Of a DNA stretch of 64,000 bases, positions 62,305-64,000 are shown piece by piece. The stretch is from JALORV01 sp963754065. Its GTDB lineage: Bacteria; Pseudomonadota; Gammaproteobacteria; Burkholderiales; Burkholderiaceae_F. Where the stretch lies: contig CAVWFH010000019.1 in the NCBI GenBank assembly GCA_963754065.1, positions 1 to 64,000 on the forward strand. Reading direction: 5' to 3'. The translations under genes were made by a program, and so were the position numbers. Each line of letters begins with the position of its first letter. The stretch's first letter is position 1. The notes under the pieces are model-generated. The model was given only the letters and a program-made list of their open reading frames with translations. It was not told the DNA's origin and did no database searches.

Positions 62305-62400
62305 GGCGGGCCCCCTCGCATGGAGGTGCCGTGAATCTGGTCAGGTCGGGAACGAAGCAGCCACAGCGGAGTGCCTTCAGTGCCGAGGACAAGGCTCGCC
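62305..62400 (+). ncRNA. ffs: Signal recognition particle RNA (4.5S)
   Basis: Small SRP RNA, about 96 bases, that works with Ffh in membrane protein targeting. The conserved domain IV reads GGTCAGGTCGGGAACGAAGC followed by AGCC, a GGAA tetraloop with its closing pair flipped from C-G to G-C relative to E. coli, a compensatory change. The ends pair: GGCGGGCC (62305-62312) with GGCTCGCC (62393-62400). Location just upstream of dnaX is typical for this group. Confidence 0.88.
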
Positions 62401-62427
62401 TCACTCGCTTCGCGAGTGAGGCGAGCC
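62393..62427. repeat. 16-bp perfect inverted repeat overlapping the SRP RNA 3' strand
   Basis: GGCTCGCCTCACTCGC (62393-62408), loop TTC, GCGAGTGAGGCGAGCC (62412-62427). Its left arm begins with the eight bases that close the SRP RNA helix. No T-run follows (GTTGGCTC), so it is not a classical terminator. Confidence 0.85.
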
Positions 62428-62503
62428 GTTGGCTCAGCTGAAAGCGCAAGAGGGGCTGTGCCCCTCCTGGACCTCCCCCTGACGTTTCCTACATGGTTTT
62501 GCT

Positions 62504-62998
62504 GTGCCCTCAGAAATTCGCATTGCCTCTGCGCGGCCGGAAGACTGTGATGCGGTTTTTGCACTGATCTGCGCGCTGGCGGAGTACGAAAAGCTCACGG
62601 ATCACGTCGTGGGTTCGGCCGACGATCTGCGGCAGGAGTTGTTCTGCGAGCGTCCGGTCATCGAGGCCGTGGTTGCCTGGGAGGGCGAGCAGGCGCTTGG
62701 TTTTGCACTTTTCTTTCACAATTTTTCGACCTTCCTGACACGCCGCGGCCTGTATCTCGAGGACCTGTTCGTCGTGCCCGAGGCGCGCGGACGGGGCATC
62801 GGCAAGTCGCTGATCCGCCATGGAGCGCGGATTGCCGTCGAGCGCGATTGCGGACGTTACGAGTGGGCTGTGCTGGACTGGAACACGCCGGCCATCGAGT
62901 TCTACGAGTCGATCGGTGCCGTCGTGATGCCGGACTGGCGCATCTGCCGGATGACCGGGGACGCGCTCACACGCTTCGCACGGCCGACGGCCCCGTAG
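62504..62998 (+). CDS. GNAT-family N-acetyltransferase
   Basis: Acetyl-CoA-dependent N-acetyltransferase of 164 residues, start GTG 62504. The fold motifs are ALAEYEKLTDHVVGS (N-terminal), ALFFHNFSTFLTRRGLYLEDLFVVPEARGRGIGKSLIRHGA (motif A, acetyl-CoA loop RGRGIG) and WNTPAIEFYESIGA (motif B). The pattern is that of the spermidine/diamine acetyltransferase-like group (SAT), so a polyamine or amino-acid derivative is a plausible substrate; not certain. Lies between SRP RNA and dnaX, nine bases before dnaX. Confidence 0.88.
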   Translation: MPSEIRIASARPEDCDAVFALICALAEYEKLTDHVVGSADDLRQELFCERPVIEAVVAWEGEQALGFALFFHNFSTFLTRRGLYLEDLFVVPEARGRGIGKSLIRHGARIAVERDCGRYEWAVLDWNTPAIEFYESIGAVVMPDWRICRMTGDALTRFARPTAP

Positions 62999-63007
62999 AA
63001 TCCGCAC

Positions 63008-64000
63008 ATGTCGTACCAGGTCCTGGCCCGCAAGTGGCGTCCGCGTGATTTCTCGACGCTCGTCGGCCAGGAGCACGTGGTGCGCGCACTGACGCACGCG
63101 CTCAGCGCCAACCGGCTGCACCACGCCTATCTTTTCACCGGGACGCGTGGTGTCGGCAAGACGACGCTGTCGCGCATCCTGGCCAAGGCGCTGAACTGCG
63201 TCGGCGCCGACGGCACCGGCGGCATTACGCCCACACCCTGCGGGGTCTGCGACGCCTGCACGGCAATCGATGCCGGCCGATTCGTCGACTACATTGAAAT
63301 GGATGCGGCCAGCAACCGGGGCGTCGACGAGATGGTGCAGCTGCTCGAGCGCGCGATGTACGCGCCGAGCAGCGCGCGCTTCAAGGTCTACATGATCGAC
63401 GAGGTGCACCAGCTTTCGGCGCACGCGTTCAATGCGATGCTGAAGACGCTCGAAGAGCCGCCCGAGTACGTCAAGTTCATCCTGGCGACCACCGATCCAC
63501 AGAAGGTGCCGGTCACCGTGCTGTCGCGTTGCCTGCAGTTCAATCTCAAGCAGATGACGCCGGCCGGTATTACCGAGCGCATGCGCGAAATACTGCTGCA
63601 GGAGGGCATCCCGGCCGAGGACGCGGCATTGCGCATGCTGGCGCACGCGGCACGCGGCAGCATGCGCGATGGCCTGTCGCTGCTGGACCAGGCTATTGCC
63701 TATGCGGCAGGCCAGGTCTCGCTCGATGCGGTGCGCGGCATGCTCGGCGCGATCGACGAGACGACGCTTGTGCGCGTGCTGGAAGCCGTCGTTGCTCGCG
63801 ATGCGAAAGGCGTCCTGGCGCTGGCCGATGAAATGAACGGCGCCAGTCTGTCTTTCGGGCAGGCGTTGCGTGACCTGGCAAGTCTGCTGCATCGCGTCGC
63901 CATGGCGCAGCAGGTCGAAGGCGGCACCGATGACGAAGTGGATGCGGCCGATGTGCAGCGCCTGGCGCGCGCGCTCGCGCCGGACGAAGTGCAGCTTTAC
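63008..64000 (+). CDS. dnaX: DNA polymerase III subunit tau/gamma, 5' part
   Basis: Clamp-loader ATPase of the replicative polymerase, cut by the window end; 331 codons are present and the frame is open to base 64000. MSYQVLARKWRPRDFSTLVGQEHVVRAL is the family start (ATG 63008). Walker A GTRGVGKTTLSRILAKALNC, zinc cysteines in NC ... CGVCDAC, EMDAASNRGVDEM, DEVHQLS (Walker B variant) and sensor region LATTDPQKVPVTVLSRC are all intact. Domain III begins near the window edge. Confidence 0.96.
   Translation, partial: MSYQVLARKWRPRDFSTLVGQEHVVRALTHALSANRLHHAYLFTGTRGVGKTTLSRILAKALNCVGADGTGGITPTPCGVCDACTAIDAGRFVDYIEMDAASNRGVDEMVQLLERAMYAPSSARFKVYMIDEVHQLSAHAFNAMLKTLEEPPEYVKFILATTDPQKVPVTVLSRCLQFNLKQMTPAGITERMREILLQEGIPAEDAALRMLAHAARGSMRDGLSLLDQAIAYAAGQVSLDAVRGMLGAIDETTLVRVLEAVVARDAKGVLALADEMNGASLSFGQALRDLASLLHRVAMAQQVEGGTDDEVDAADVQRLARALAPDEVQLY

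Noticed and set aside
1..64000. CRISPR arrays, insertion sequences, prophage, integrases
   Set aside because: No regularly spaced repeats, transposase, integrase or phage structural genes were seen; the only repeat array is inside pilY1 and is protein-coding.

Overview
The window looks like a chromosomal segment of a GC-rich betaproteobacterium, Burkholderiales-like in gene order. The evidence is the gene string gyrA-pheA-hisC-tyrA-...-aroA-cmk-rpsA-ihfB-lapA-lapB, the group mtaD / ubiG-gph / ompA next to gyrA, type-B L31 with rho and trxA, SRP RNA upstream of dnaX, and the DUF2868-DUF3482 pair. I cannot name a genus. A PEP-CTERM protein implies an exosortase elsewhere in the genome.

Region 1 (about 0.3-8.6 kb) is the most unusual part. 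A MacAB/YknXYZ-type export operon (adaptor, ATPase, two FtsX-like permeases) converges on two unlisted micro-genes on the minus strand (4867-4989 and 5035-5160; 40 and 41 residues). Both end in the same 18 residues, a textbook double-glycine leader followed by the predicted hexapeptide QGMTVL. A TPR protein is transcribed divergently from them, followed by a 67-residue SH3-like protein and a TPR-GGDEF diguanylate cyclase. My working model is an exported peptide signal read by TPR receptors with c-di-GMP output. That function is inferred; the peptide genes themselves are well supported.

Region 2 (8.7-23 kb) holds a small lipoprotein, the DUF3482/DUF2868 pair, a CoA-binding protein with O-acetylhomoserine sulfhydrylase (metY), a PEP-CTERM protein, a small Ig-like lipoprotein, tmRNA (ssrA), a frameshifted DUF748/AsmA-like protein, gph-ubiG, ompA and mtaD. 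Region 3 (23-29 kb) is gyrA plus aromatic amino acid biosynthesis (pheA-hisC-tyrA; serC is absent from its usual place). Region 4 (29.2-37.1 kb) is a type IV pilus minor-pilin cluster (fimT, pilV, pilW, pilX, pilY1, pilE) lying between tyrA and aroA; its pilY1 carries a Cys/Gln-rich repeat array and many frameshifts. Region 5 (37.2-49.7 kb) has aroA, an antisense DUF2061 gene, cmk, rpsA, ihfB, lapAB, cysM, a second cysteine-synthase-fold enzyme, fumarase, a UPF0114 protein, htpX and a potassium channel. Region 6 (49.7-64 kb) has a MATE exporter, an ArnT-like glycosyltransferase, rpmE2, rho, trxA, AddB/AddA-like recombination enzymes, a lipoprotein, SRP RNA, a GNAT acetyltransferase and the 5' part of dnaX.

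Several core genes (hisC, tyrA, pilE, addB, addA, the DUF748 gene) carry one or two single-base frameshifts, two of them clearly one extra base in a C or G run, and pilY1 carries about ten. Sequencing or assembly indels are therefore a serious possibility, and frameshifted genes should not be read as dead without checking.
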